From Cristatella mucedo (lineage: Eukaryota; Bryozoa; Phylactolaemata; Cristatellidae): a stretch of DNA of 64,000 nucleotides. The DNA lies in NCBI GenBank assembly GCA_009760855.2, contig WPIO01000009.1, forward strand, positions 8,524,001 to 8,588,000. Reading direction: 5' to 3'. The notes below the pieces were generated by a model that searched no databases, had not been told where the DNA came from, and saw nothing but the letters and a program-made list of their open reading frames with translations. Positions 21,880 to 33,074 of this stretch are shown here, piece by piece. Numbering within the stretch: the stretch's first letter is position 1; the number at the start of each line of letters is the position of its first letter. The position numbers were made by a program, and so were the translations under genes.

Positions 21880-23289
21880 TCAGTGTGTAGGGGACCCGTC
21901 GACCGTCGGAGCGTTTCCAGGGCTCGAAGTCTTCACCATGCTCCTCACAATGTACGAAGCTGTACACTTCGATATCGATTGACCAGTAGCACTCTGACGT
22001 CTAGCGTCCTGCCGCAGACCGAGCCATATAGTTTTACTCCTCCGGATGCATGGCATGGCCTTTGGGGTGACCGGCAGGGGTTTTCTCGACAATACGTTAC
22101 TTTCTGGGGTAATTTTGAATAAACGTCTTGAGTAAGCGGCTGCATCGTGATGCCAGGTATGCACTACAGAAGTATCCCCAGATCTTGAACGCTTTGAAGC
22201 CAAATTTTGCCTTCTACTTAAGGCAAGTATGTCATTTAAGCCTGTGTTAGAGCAACGGTGCTCGCACTGTCTACATTTTCAGTCACCGAGATTCCCAAAT
22301 TGACTCTTACCGCCATGCGATTTTGCTTCAGTCTTCACGGGTTTGCTCTTGCCCTAGCCGTATCTAAACGAGCCGATTTATGCATGACGAGAGAAGTGGC
22401 TTTTTTGTTCCGACCTAACAAAAATAAATAAATAAGTACTAGCTGATTCAACGGCCTTATTTTGTATAGCAACAGAAGAGCCTTCACAGCTATCACCACC
22501 ACTTGAAGAGGCGATAAAGGATCGCCCACCGCAGGATTCGAACCCACGACCTCGGGACCGAGGTCGTGAAAAGCATCCGCCTTACCTAGTGAGCCATCAC
22601 TGCTCACAACCCACCTTGTTTATCTAGTCAACGACTTAGTCTTAGTCTTACCGACCAGCTTCCCAGCAGCAGCCTGAAGCGTCTAAGAATGGGTCATCAC
22701 ATGGGTGGAATTATGCCCAAGGCTTCACTCTTTATCGATCTGGCCTAGTGGCTGTAGTTGCTCGGAGACAGCCGAGTCTCCTTACGTTATTGACGATACT
22801 GGTCTTAGCTATCTTCTTCAGGTTGTACCACACCGAAGTATCAGCAATTTGAAACTGTATAGCAGTAGCAACGTTACCGAGTCCTGTTTGGTGCAAAGTC
22901 CACATTTGGCCCTTTGTAAAGGCAGTCAAGGAAATGGTCCTAGAGACATGGCGATTGGCAATAGCCAGATGCTAGGAATTGAGCATAGCTGGTGCACTGT
23001 GGCTTGCTTACCAGCGCACATATCAAAGTGCCTCTACGAACGGACGATGCAGGCGTTTTAACGATGCTGTTGAATGGGGAAATCCACCATTTTTTTTATG
23101 AATTCACTCGGTCAAAAAACCTGTCTGCCGCTATGTTTCATTTATACGCCGTTGTATGAAAATGCCATCATAAAAAGCATTATTTTGATGGCATGCATTC
23201 GTCTTGTGGGCTTCGGTGTAATGTTTCACAGTCGAATGCCTAACACTCCTTGTAAGCCAGGGGTCGAAGACGCTTTTTTCACTCGAGTG
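21880..23289 (-). mobile_element. Tc1-like DNA transposon, copy 2, with SINE insertion
   Basis: Collinear with 20220-21292 of copy 1 (for example taaacgtcttgagtaagcgg, gttgtaccacaccgaagta). It ends with CACTCGAGTG at 23280-23289. The other terminus is missing or too diverged, and no clean TA duplication is seen. An antisense S1 at 22430-22612 splits it. Confidence 0.75.
22430..22612 (-). repeat. SINE S1, antisense, nested in Tc1-like copy
   Basis: Runs from aaataaataagtactagctg through the antisense B box ggattcgaaccc to gagccatcactgctca. Near full length. Tc1-like sequence continues on either side. Confidence 0.9.
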
Positions 23290-23470
23290 TTTGTGCGAGA
23301 GCGAGAGGGTGTGCCTGCTTGTGTGGCAGGATTACTCTGCCATGGAGCCAGTGTTAACTGTTTTTGAGCTAAAAAAGGACAGCTGATAAAGCTACATTGC
23401 CAAAAGTCAGACTGCTCTTTAGCTGTCAGCCAGCTAGGAGTTGATAGCAGACGTTGAGAAACACCCAGCT
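23290..23470. other. no recognised feature
   Basis: Short interval between Tc1-like copy 2 and a LINE A tail. Confidence 0.4.
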
Positions 23471-23472
23471 AC

Positions 23473-23625
23473 CATAATAATAATGATAATACATTTGTAT
23501 ATCGCCCTCGGATACTTCAGGCTCTTTCTAGGCACTTTGCGTTTGCTGCAACGGAAGCATGGTCGAATGGTTACACTCGATCATGCTTGAAAGACATTGG
23601 CTTGGGCTTATGCTGATCCTTTGCC
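23473..23625 (-). mobile_element. LINE family A, antisense 3' end only
   Basis: Begins with an (ATA)n-like tail, then the stem-loop region (cgccctcggatacttcagg), ctttctaggcac and the 3' UTR start. Confidence 0.75.
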
Positions 23626-24805
23626 GGGTTCGAGTGCTTGGTGCCAGACACAGAAATTTGATTTAATTTATTTTTTTCCTGCTCGTTATGGCAGCTGCTT
23701 GGCTGTCTCTCGGAAGCTTTGGTTGTTCTTCTTGTTCAGATGCTGCGTGCTTGCTTGTGAGTGATTTCTTGTGCGCCTGCCTTATGATGCTTCGGAACTG
23801 CCGGGTGCTGCAATACAGTAGTTTATTACCGTGGCCTCCGAAGCCTCGTGTTTTGTTTACTGAGTCTGATCTTCAAGTATTTTATCATCATCCTCTTCGG
23901 GGTTACTTGCCTTAGGTTGAATGCAACTGTCTCCCGCTTGAAGATCGGTTGGGTTGGTTGGGTGGGTTGGTGAGAGATGCCGGCAAGATGTTCCTGATTG
24001 GCTGCTTGTGTTTTGGTATCCTGCCGATGCACGGGATTCGTTGATGTGTTTTTTAATTTTTTTCCATTTGTTCCACTGAATCAACCTATTTAGACCTTAT
24101 GCACTTCCAAGAGTTGGCTAACATTAACAAAGGTAATTAAGGTGCTACCAGCAGCCACTCATAATTGGCGCTGCTTTACTGCCTCTCGGCTGAGCCTTCG
24201 TGCTTCACGCTCGATTGCATCCCTCAAAATCATGCTCAGCTGTATATGGGCGCACGTGCGTGCGTGCATGCATGCACTGGCGTGGCGGCGCTATGTAGAT
24301 TTCACGTAACGGGCGAGGCGCAGTGCGCAGAGAGCAACGGCCAGTGACGGTTTGTCACACGGACCATTGCAAGGCCGTCGAAACGGCATAACTAGCTCAA
24401 CGACACTAGCCGACCGGATGCAGTCTTGACCTTGCGCTCGGCCTTGCCAAGGCGTGCACTGCCAGCGAAGCTGCTAACTTTGGTCCTGCAGATTAACCGA
24501 CTCGCTAGGTGCTTATAAAGTGCAGTTAAACCGTCGGCCCATTTTTCCTAGCGTTGGCTGTAGCGCCGATCGCCAAACGGCTGCTGTAGTACTCTCGAGC
24601 GATAGTTTATTATGCCCCGCCTTTCTTTCTCGAAGTTGACCTCAGTACTTCTGAAGGCAAATGCTGTGATGTTCATGGCATGCGCAGGGCAATTCTGCTT
24701 GAGCTTTACATGCTGATTAGTTGAATTAATTCGGAGCTGAAGGTATCATTTCCTTTTTTCTTGTACATAGCGGTATGTTATTTTGGCACATTTGTGTGTT
24801 GCATC
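23626..24805. other. no recognised feature
   Basis: The antisense frame 23857-24084 is Lys/Asn/Asp-rich and faintly protein-like but unidentified. CpG-bearing sequence follows at 24200-24620. Confidence 0.35.
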
Positions 24806-24810
24806 CTCTG

Positions 24811-24952
24811 TTCTCTCGGCTGATGTTCTCACGGAGACTTCCGCCGGAGTAGTATTCTGTTGCTGGTACAGCAGACCCAACATGGGAAGAAAGGTTGGGT
24901 CCACTGTACTATGACAGTATACTACTCCGGCAGAAGCCGCCGAGAGAAGAAC
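24811..24952. repeat. foldback (imperfect inverted repeat), about 140 bp
   Basis: The left arm (24811-24880) and right arm (24893-24952) are about 80% complementary over the best 43 bases. Shared blocks are CTCTCGGC, CCGGAGTAGTAT and ACCCAA, with a loop of about 12 bases. It could be a foldback element or a hairpin RNA precursor. Confidence 0.75.
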
Positions 24953-25254
24953 AGCAGACCCACTTTTGGAGACACTCAGAGGCACCTAAAGTAGGGTGTT
25001 GGCTACTACGGCCCGCTTCCTCAGTTCATAGTAAACGACATCTGTCTGAGCCGTCTTTTGCTGTGCACGACTGCTCGCACGAACTTAACAACAGTGTGCA
25101 GTCTCTAGTGGTAGGATTGGATTCGTTATACAGCTTCTAATCCCCTAGTGCTTTTCTGAGCTTTGCTGAGCATCGTGAGAGTGCAGCAAGGCCCCCCAGT
25201 TGTTGGCTGGTCCATGAGCATTAAAGCACTGTCTAAACTTGTTGTGCCTAGTAA

Positions 25255-25320
25255 TGTAATGTAGTAATGTAATGCGTCTCTATCTATAACTCCAAAACGC
25301 CACGAGGACTACGTGGACAG
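25255..25320 (-). mobile_element. LINE family B, antisense terminal fragment
   Basis: Matches only the last 60 bp of family B (ctctatctataactcc, ggactacgtgg). Confidence 0.5.
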
Positions 25321-26295
25321 TCTGAGACTCTGGATTTAGTGGGTCAGGACATTAGCCAGTGGAGCCAAGCTGCAATACTTAGAGTATCAGGATGATGCTT
25401 AGAGCCCCCCCCCCCTATAAGAGCAACTTAACTGAAACAAGCCACTGCAGCAACTCAAAGATCTGATGCAGCATTGTATGCTGGGTAGAGCATAGCTGCT
25501 GCTGTCGGTGCTTGCATGAATTTGGCTGTTTTTTAAGAGTGGCTGTTGGCTCCAATCTAGAAGCAGGCTTGTGATTCCGATATGACTTTCCAGTTACCGT
25601 CCCCCCTAGCCCGTGAAAGGCTTAGGTCATAACTGTTGACCATCCGATGTCAATCAAGATCTGCATCACATCATTCATGTGGGTCAGAGGCTCAGCCAAC
25701 TGGGTCTGGTAACCAAAGTAATGGCTTCCCTAGCAGGGTGGTTCAGTTCGAATGGTCACATCTACCGATGCCATTGGGGCATTTCATTATGTATCGTTCT
25801 GTTGGGTAACCTGCAGTGTCAGCTTACCCTGCAATCGGCAAATATTGGTGCTTTGAAGAAGCACTGAAGTCCCAGTGGACCAGGCACGGCAGTTTTGGGC
25901 GCACTCATATAAGAGCTGCAGAACGTCGTTGACCTCGGTCAGGTGTTTAAGCATGCATTGCATTGATGCTTGCTCGTGCTCACGACTTTGCTTCTGACCC
26001 ATACGGCAGTGCTGAAAGTGCAACTAGGCAGATTGCTAATCATTCTTTTTGTTACCCAATCATTTATCAGCACCCGACTCCAATGTGTTCAATCGGCTGT
26101 CACAGCTGATCTGATTAGCCTCTACACGGAACTCGATGCCGGATTTTGAAATAGACCTGTAGGAGAATATTAATGGACCACGATTTCATCAGCCAACAAC
26201 GTACACAAGTGCCTAGTGCTTTTATGCTGGCCACATTGTAATGCTGGTTGAGACTGTGTTTAAATCTTGCTATCCTGTCTACTGTGGTATGAGTC
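25321..26295. other. no recognised feature
   Basis: Contains a C9-10 run at 25407-25416. No motif found in the short frames. Confidence 0.4.
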
Positions 26296-26297
26296 AT

Positions 26298-26466
26298 TTT
26301 GGCTTCTTGGGCCAATGAGGTAAGGTGCTCACTCTTCACGACCCAGGTCGTGGTTTCTAGCCTTGCAGTGGGCGATTCTTTATCGCTTAATGAAGGTGGT
26401 GGTGGTAGCCGTAAAGGGTCGTCTACTGCTATATGACTGAGGCAGTTAAATCAGCTAAGCTTTCAT
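26298..26466 (+). repeat. SINE S1 copy
   Basis: Head ggccaatgaggtaaggtgct, tail gtagccgtaaagggtcgtct and gaggcagttaaatcagctaa. Confidence 0.85.
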
Positions 26467-26620
26467 AGGAATAATAATCATAATAAGACATTTGTCTAAC
26501 TTCCTCGGATAACTTAATCTCGTTTTAAGAACTTTAAGCATGCTGTGAAGGAAGCCTTTCAACATGGTTAATGATAACATGCACTGCATCAGCACACAAA
26601 GCTAGATAATTTCACGGGCT
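26467..26620 (-). mobile_element. LINE family A, antisense 3' end only
   Basis: A diverged tail (aataataatcataataag), stem-loop region and 3' UTR start (catgctgtgaaggaagcc). It directly follows the S1 copy. Confidence 0.7.
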
Positions 26621-28369
26621 TCAAAGATGACCATACATAGCACGTTCATGTTGTTTGAAATGGGGTTGCCGGTTGGCTATGAGGTCAAGATGAAAGTACT
26701 TGGCTTAGCCGCGCTTTTTCAACCTGTGCATTGTATTTGATGATTGGGCTACATATTAGCTTCGTGGTTTACTAAGTCACGAGTGTAAGTACATTCGTCT
26801 TTGTAGCTGGCCTATTAGTCACAGGTCGCATGCTTGTGCAGCCACTCTTCTGTTTATAAAGTTTTGAAAGATTCCTAATGTGGTATGTTTTTTAATTATC
26901 AGAGTATCTGATGAACTCGGGAGAAATGTGACCATTACATCCAGTAACTTGCAGAAAGCAACTGCCTATATTGTAAGCAGATGAATTGCGGCCGCTCAAC
27001 CGGATGTAATTCTATTATTAATTAATTAATTAATGTTGCAATTATTACCGAATCTACTGCCTGTTCTGTTGGAGTGTCATCATCCTCGATTGCGAGGGAT
27101 GGGTCCAGAAGCGAAAGGTCGAGGACGAAAGCTGAGAGGCTAGCTGAAGCCGTCAGCTATGCTACTGATGGCACTCACTGTCGTCACTGTCACTGTCGTC
27201 TCTCAATGTGCCATGCTAATGTGCTAGCAGTTTGGAACAAACTTGGACACTTTTTTGTCTTGCTTGCTCGTATTCGCCAGGTTTACTAAAGCTTGGAAAT
27301 AAGCATGGGGCCGTTTTCATGCTTCTGGCTTCATGCTTGCAGTCCGTGCCAGACTCGTGTTCCCGCGATAGCTGCTGCTGCTACAGAAGAGTGGGTATGA
27401 AGAAATAGCGCTGGGTCGATGTGGGACGCAGGGTGCCTAGCTGACCGCGAGGCTCTACATTTCTGACCTCCAGTTGCGTGTCTCACTGAACTCCCAATCG
27501 TGTCAGTTTAAATATGAGCTACTTATTGCTCCAATTGTTTACAAGCTACGTGTTCAAGCAAAAAAAAAGAGGATGACCTGCTTGTTTCAGCGTGTACATG
27601 TTGGAATCACCAGCTTCTTGTACGGCTTCCTGAGCAACCAGCTTGTACATTGAGCTGGCTGAATCATCAAGGCAAATCGCTCAAAATCCGGGAATCTTCA
27701 AAGCTTTGAACTGCGTTGTTGTTGCTGCTGACCTTGTCGTCCTGAGCTCAGCTGAGATGAAGCGCTGCTGCCCATTCGGCGGACAGGCTCGTGGCCACGC
27801 CGTTTTGCAGGTCCTTCGAAAGCATTGCTATTGCCTGTTGCACTTGAGATGCAGATGCGCGCTTTCGAGAGTATCGAGATTCCCCGGCTAAGATTGGCAG
27901 CGAACTGCAGTTGCTCGATCCCCGTCATTTCGCTGCTAGAGTGCTCGGGCGAGCACCGCTGAGCGAGTCTCGAATTGACCTTGGACCTTAAGGTCGATGC
28001 TTGTTGTCTCTTCTCATCGTTAGATCAGCCGTGTCAGCAATGGCCTGAGGAGGCTTCCAGGTGCACTCAGCCATAGTCCTCGTGTTCACTGACCTCCGGC
28101 TGACCGCCGGCGTGCTCATTATGGCAGCTGATAAGCTTGCCGGGTGTGCTAACTATTTTTATCGTCGCGCCTCTCTGCACTCTGTCAGCAGTGTGTGGTG
28201 GCAGCAGCGTGCCTGCCCGCCCCCTGCTGCGTGAGCGCGAAACCGGCCGCGAACGTTCGAAGTGGCTGGCTCCTGCTGCAGCCACGTCGTTGAATGCCGC
28301 TGCTGCTTGGCAGCGCTGTAACCCCCGAGTCTCGTTCTTTCTGTTCGTTTGTGGTCTCTCTGCAAGCAG
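26621..28369. other. OTUD3 intron 2, 3' part; no other feature recognised
   Basis: Mostly unique sequence, becoming CpG-rich after about 27900. A short (ATTA)n run is at 27018-27036. Confidence 0.5.
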
Positions 28370-28482
28370 TGCAAGCTTTGGCGAAACCGGGCACTTGGGG
28401 CGACAACGACTCTCTGGTCGCATTCGCCCGTCTGAACCAGCTGAACATCGTGGTTCACCGACTCGATGTTCCCGCAATGCAG
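28370..28482 (+). CDS. OTUD3: OTUD3 exon, middle of OTU domain
   Basis: The acceptor is ctctctgcaagcag and the donor is ATGCAG|gtgatg. The exon enters with two bases that complete the codon begun at 12084, giving H-L-Q-A-L-A-K-P-G-T across the junction, and it leaves in phase 0. The frame then reads GDNDSLVAFARLNQLNIVVH, followed by RLDVPAMQ. In the OTUD3 family this is the strand-helix-strand segment between the Cys loop and the His loop (AFARNHQLNVVIH in the human protein as I remember it). The open frame continues through the donor into the intron, so frame length alone misplaces the exon end. The flanking DNA is GC- and CpG-rich. Confidence 0.93.
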
Positions 28483-28743
28483 GTGATGCAGACGACGTCA
28501 CTTGGTCGCTGCTGCTGCTGCTTTGCTTGCTCTCTCTCTCTCTCTTTGTTGCCGCTTTCGTCAAATGCCCGACGTTTTCCGAAACGCAGGCTTCGAACGC
28601 ATAGCGATCGCCCATCAATGACCGCGAGGGTGAACACAAGCCTGCTTCAAGACAACCGATTAAATGGCAGTCACGGCGCACCTTTTTAACGTTTTGCTCG
28701 CCTGCAATGAGAGACGTTGTGTGTGTTCAGTCGAAGTCTGCAG

Positions 28744-28830
<87 letters not shown>
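28744..28830 (+). repeat. (CT)n(TA)n compound microsatellite
   Basis: A CT tract to about 28786, then a TA tract to 28830. Confidence 0.97.
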
Positions 28831-28833
<3 letters not shown>

Positions 28834-28874
28834 TGAGGTTGGCCATCTCACCCGAGAGAGAGAGTCTCTGCCTG

Positions 28875-28970
<96 letters not shown>

Positions 28971-28990
28971 GTGAGATGGCCAACCTCAAT
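28831..28990. repeat. perfect inverted arms around a (CT)n tract
   Basis: 28831-28857 (gattgaggttggccatctca then cccgaga) is repeated exactly in reverse complement at 28964-28990. The interior is a CT tract of about 90 bp. Confidence 0.95.
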
Positions 28991-29189
28991 CAAAGTCGTC
29001 TAGATTATCTCGAAGCGGCCTGACCTTGGCCAATTGCGAGCGATAATGACGTAGCAAGTGCATGCGGCTGCAGCATGCAGACCACGAACATCATTCTCGA
29101 AGTGAGGTTAAACGTCGGACACGTTTGCACGAGCACCAGCCAGCGAGTGGCTCGTCTGTCGCAACGACTCGCTGGGCTATCTCCCTCCC

Positions 29190-29204
29190 TCCCCCCCCCC
29201 CCCG
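29190..29204 (+). repeat. poly-C run
   Basis: About 14 consecutive C bases. Length is likely uncertain in any assembly. Confidence 0.9.
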
Positions 29205-29574
29205 ACCTTGTATGCCTACTGCCGGCAGCGCTGACTGAGGACCTTAGCTGATACAGGGACGTACGTTGCTTGTACGGGTTAGCTAGCAGGTACCTTGTTC
29301 AAACCGGCAAACTCGTTCAAACCACACAGGGATGCTGCTCATAAAAGTCGAAAGCCCAGCCCTCTGTTCGATCGCGATCGACTGCTGTTGCAGGCTCTGC
29401 TAGGAGCTGCTGCTCAGAGCCCCTTGCAGCTCCGTGAGCAGATGCTGCTCATGCCGCGTTCGTCACTGATTCGCTGCTTGCATGCGGCCGTTGGAGCGCC
29501 ACACCTTCAAAGGATGTGGTGCTCCAGGGTTGCCAACAGCAGCCAGCGTTGTAGCTTGAGTCGGTAGGCACTGC

Positions 29575-29935
29575 TGAATGTCTGTCTGTTGTTCTGTCTT
29601 CTAGTCTGTCTGCATGACTGACTGTCTATCTGTCAGTCGGCCTGTCGGTCTGTCTGTCTTTCTGCCTTACTGTCTCTTAGTCTGTCAGTCTGACTGACTC
29701 TCTCGTCTGTCTGGCCATCAGCTCGTCCGACTGTCTGTCTGGTCTGGTCTGATCTCTCTGTCGGTCAGTCTGTTTAGTCTGTCTGTCGGTCGGCCTATCG
29801 GTCTGTTACTGTCTCTTGGTCTGTCTGTCTGACTGACTGTCTCTGTCGGCTTGTCTGTCTGTCTGTGTCTGATTGCCTGTCTGTCTGACTGTCTTCTTGG
29901 TCTATCGGTCTGTCTTGGCTGCTGCTCACTGCTGC
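29575..29935 (+). repeat. degenerate (CTGT)n-rich tract
   Basis: Irregular ctgtctgt and cggtctgt units over 350 bp, with no clear fixed period. Confidence 0.85.
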
Positions 29936-31269
29936 TGCCTGCTCATACAACGGCACTCGGTTGGCAGGATTTTTGGGGCCGAGGCAGCCGATGCAGCCGA
30001 GGCAGCAGAGGCCGAGGCAAGGATAAAGGGGGTCAAATTGAAAAGCGGTCATAAAGTGCACATCAGAAGTCCGGTCTTTCAGAGGAGCCCATCGAAATCA
30101 GTAGCAGCAGCAGCAGCGGCGTCGCTGGCGACCGAGGTTTGTTGGAGGTACAGCGAAGTGCAAGGGGCCGAGGGGGATTGAATGGAGTTGGCGTGCTCAT
30201 CGTTGGAGAAAGACCCCGTGTACAACGAGCGGTGTCACGTTGTACCGAAATGTCAAACGAACGAATTGCCAGTACCAAAATCAAACGCCAGGTGCTCTGC
30301 AATCGATTGGAGTGGGTTGCATCAGTGCACAAGCAGTGGTGGGAAATTTCATGGCTGCACTTAATGACACTGTAATATAATATCCAATCCATGTTGGAGT
30401 TTTGCGCAGCGGATTTCTTGCTGATTTGCAATGGATTCCTGCTGATTGCTCGGGATTGCTCCAGTTGCTAAAGCCATTGGAGCCCATTTGCATGAGACCG
30501 TGGTTGCAAAATGGCATGCAATTTGGTGGGTCCATTATATCGATCATATACTACAACGGTCAATCGAAATTCGGCCTCTCGCCACCGATTTTCGATAGAT
30601 TTTTGCTTGATTTCGGTGGTTTGCAGTTATTTGTTGCACCCACCCTGATGGCGGCAGCCTCAGCCGATGCAGTCTGAGGCTAGACTAGCAGACTAGCCTC
30701 TTGCTTGCCCCCATGTTGGCAGAGCAAGACGTGTCATTGACTTGGGCTGCTGCTGCTAATTCTAACACCAGACTGCCCATTGCTTCGTCGAACGCTATGT
30801 CTTGTCCTTCTGTGGCCTATCACTGCCCCCATCTGTCAGTGACTCAGTGCGAAGGTAGCACCGGGTCATTCGTGATAAGAGCACGTGCATTGACTGATCG
30901 CTGACCGTGCAGACAGAATCAATTATGCTGCCTCCCTGGCTGCGCCTTTGGCACTGCTTTGCACTGAAGTGTCAAAGAAGCCTGAGATTCCTGAGGTGGG
31001 GTTGCTGGAGGGTTAACCACCATGGTGCAGGCAGCAAGGGTGATATTTTATTGCTGCCCCTACGACAATTAAGTAAGAGGCCTATTGAGTGTTAAGTGGC
31101 AAGGCTGTGCTTTTAAGAGAAGATTATCGTATCAAACAACTGGTTCCATGGAGGATGAGAGCTATACTGTCAGTCACCACCTTGCCGCCACCCCCTAAAA
31201 GAACCTGCAATTAGAGTAAGCTCTTCGATGACTATGGCATCCAAGGAAATAAAGTTGCTTGTATACCTG
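29936..31269. other. OTUD3 intron 3; no recognised feature
   Basis: Several overlapping open frames of 60-120 codons on both strands. None shows a domain or splice-supported exon. Confidence 0.4.
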
Positions 31270-31905
31270 CATATGAGCCCGATGGCAGTAACCCGGGTTA
31301 CCATGGTAACCCGGGTGGACTGCGATAGCTACCTGAATATTGGTCCACATTATATGCAAATGGGCTAAAAAATGTCGGACTCGTCGAGTTCTATTCGTCG
31401 GCAGAAAGACAGCGATTTCGAAAATGATGGTTTTCATTGTGCAAGTGCGAAGCGCTGACCAGATCCAGGGCAAGGATCCCGGGCTTGTTCACGAAAATTG
31501 AGCCTATTTTTTGAGAAATAGCTCAAGATTGATGGCCGGTTTGGAACAACCGCCGGTGCCTTCTTCGGGCGCCCCACAGAGCGTATCTGCACGCCCGGAG
31601 CAGCCGGCAAATATTTCCAAGAACTTGAACAACAGTTCCGTTGCGTTGTTAATAACATCATTGGTAATATATTTTAAATCGTCGTTATAGCCAACCGTAG
31701 CGTGCATCCTTTCATTGAGCTCTTGCGCACATAGTTGTTCAGATTGCTTCGACACGATTCTGACGGTGCTGCTCCTGAATCAGATCAACGGCGTTTTCAA
31801 CTTCGAAACGCCATATTTTTTAGAGCAGCTATCCAGAAAAATAAATAATTGCGATTCTACTTGTGGAAGTTCGGTAACCCGGGTTACTGCCAGCGGGCTC
31901 ATATG
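31270..31905. mobile_element. 636-bp element with 33-bp terminal inverted repeats
   Basis: 31270-31302 and 31873-31905 are reverse complements with one mismatch in 33 bases (each starts CATATGAGCCC from the outside). TA inside the outer CATATG could be the target duplication. A perfect 26-bp palindrome (31291-31316, half-site acccgggttacca) follows the left terminus. An antisense frame (31504-31755, 83 codons, starting MSKQSEQLCAQELNERM) lies inside, with no recognised domain. A non-autonomous DNA transposon is the simplest reading; the superfamily is unassigned. Confidence 0.8.
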
Positions 31906-33070
31906 TCGTCAGGGCATGGCCGTCGGTCAAAACGCCTGTAATGGGGGCCATCGGAAGATTCCCGTGTATTGGGTGCAGTAAGCTGCTGATGTCACTTGTT
32001 TTTGCCAAACTGTGCGCAAGCCTTTGGCTCAGCCCCCTACCCTATAGGCTATTGTGAATTCAAGGTGTCTGCATACCTGGTTGTTTCCTGACCTCGATTC
32101 ATTCGATTCTAATTTATTTCTACGCACTAACGGTTTCTCGCATTGCTTTTCGTTGCTGGGTTTTGAAGTCTTAACTTGATTCGTATGACGGTTTTCAGAG
32201 CTGTTCTGTCTATATAGTTCCCGTGACCAGCCATGTACTTTCAGTTAGTGCCCACCACTTTCTCGCATTCTCTCAGCCCCATGATTTATAACTGTCATTG
32301 TCAGAGAGCCTTCCTTTGACAAGCCTTTCTTCCCCGGATTGCTTTCTTCTTGACCAAGTTTTCTGCCACCATTCGGTTCGTCCCGCCTCTCGTGCCTTGA
32401 CAATTTGCTGAATCAACATGCCTGCTTTTTGCGAAGCATACCTGGAATTACTTTCTTGCTGCATCCTTACTGAGCCCTGTCCTCTTGTCTCCTAGCAATT
32501 CCCAGTAATGTGTCTTTTTGGTCGTGGTCCGTAGGCGCAATGCCTCGCTATGCTTAGCTGGCAACACGCAGGGCTCGAAAACATTGGCTCCAGTTACCGG
32601 AAGTCCGGCGAACTTCTCAGTCATTGCCAGTGAATAGTGCAGCTTTCAGAGGTCTTGGTCGAATTGCAACTAAACTGTCTTTTTTGTAGTTAGATACGTG
32701 GTGCCTACAGGGGGGGGGGGACCTGCATTACACCCCCTTTGCCTTTAGGCAAGCAAGCAAGTTCGGCACGCCGGTCGCGATGTTGAGGCCCTGCTGTCGT
32801 ACTCGAGTGATTCGAATCGAGTGATTCGAATTCGAATTCGGAGGGCAGAGTCGCCCGTTGTCTTGCCCGTTGCACGCAATCAACGTATCGAGCAGTGCCT
32901 GCAGTGCCAAGAACAGTGCTGAGTATTTGGTCGCTGCAATCAGAACTGCCTGGCAAGACCGGGTCGCATTCAAGGCACAAATGATGAGCGTGCCCGTCAC
33001 TGGTGTCGGGCTTTGAATTCCAGCTGGGGGGTAGTGAAGATTGGGGGAGATCGTTGCTATCGTGGAGCCG
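31906..33070. other. OTUD3 intron 3; no recognised gene
   Basis: Contains a G10 run at 32710-32719 and a small palindromic repeat cgagtgattcgaatcgag at 32802-32840. Confidence 0.4.
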
Positions 33071-33074
33071 TAAT

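Noticed and set aside
23857-24084. Antisense Lys/Asp-rich frame as a host exon
   Set aside because: Composition is suggestive, but no clear splice sites, partner exon or known motif was found.
28660-29023. Frames of 88-119 codons
   Set aside because: Produced by (CT)n and (TA)n repeats next to the inverted arms.
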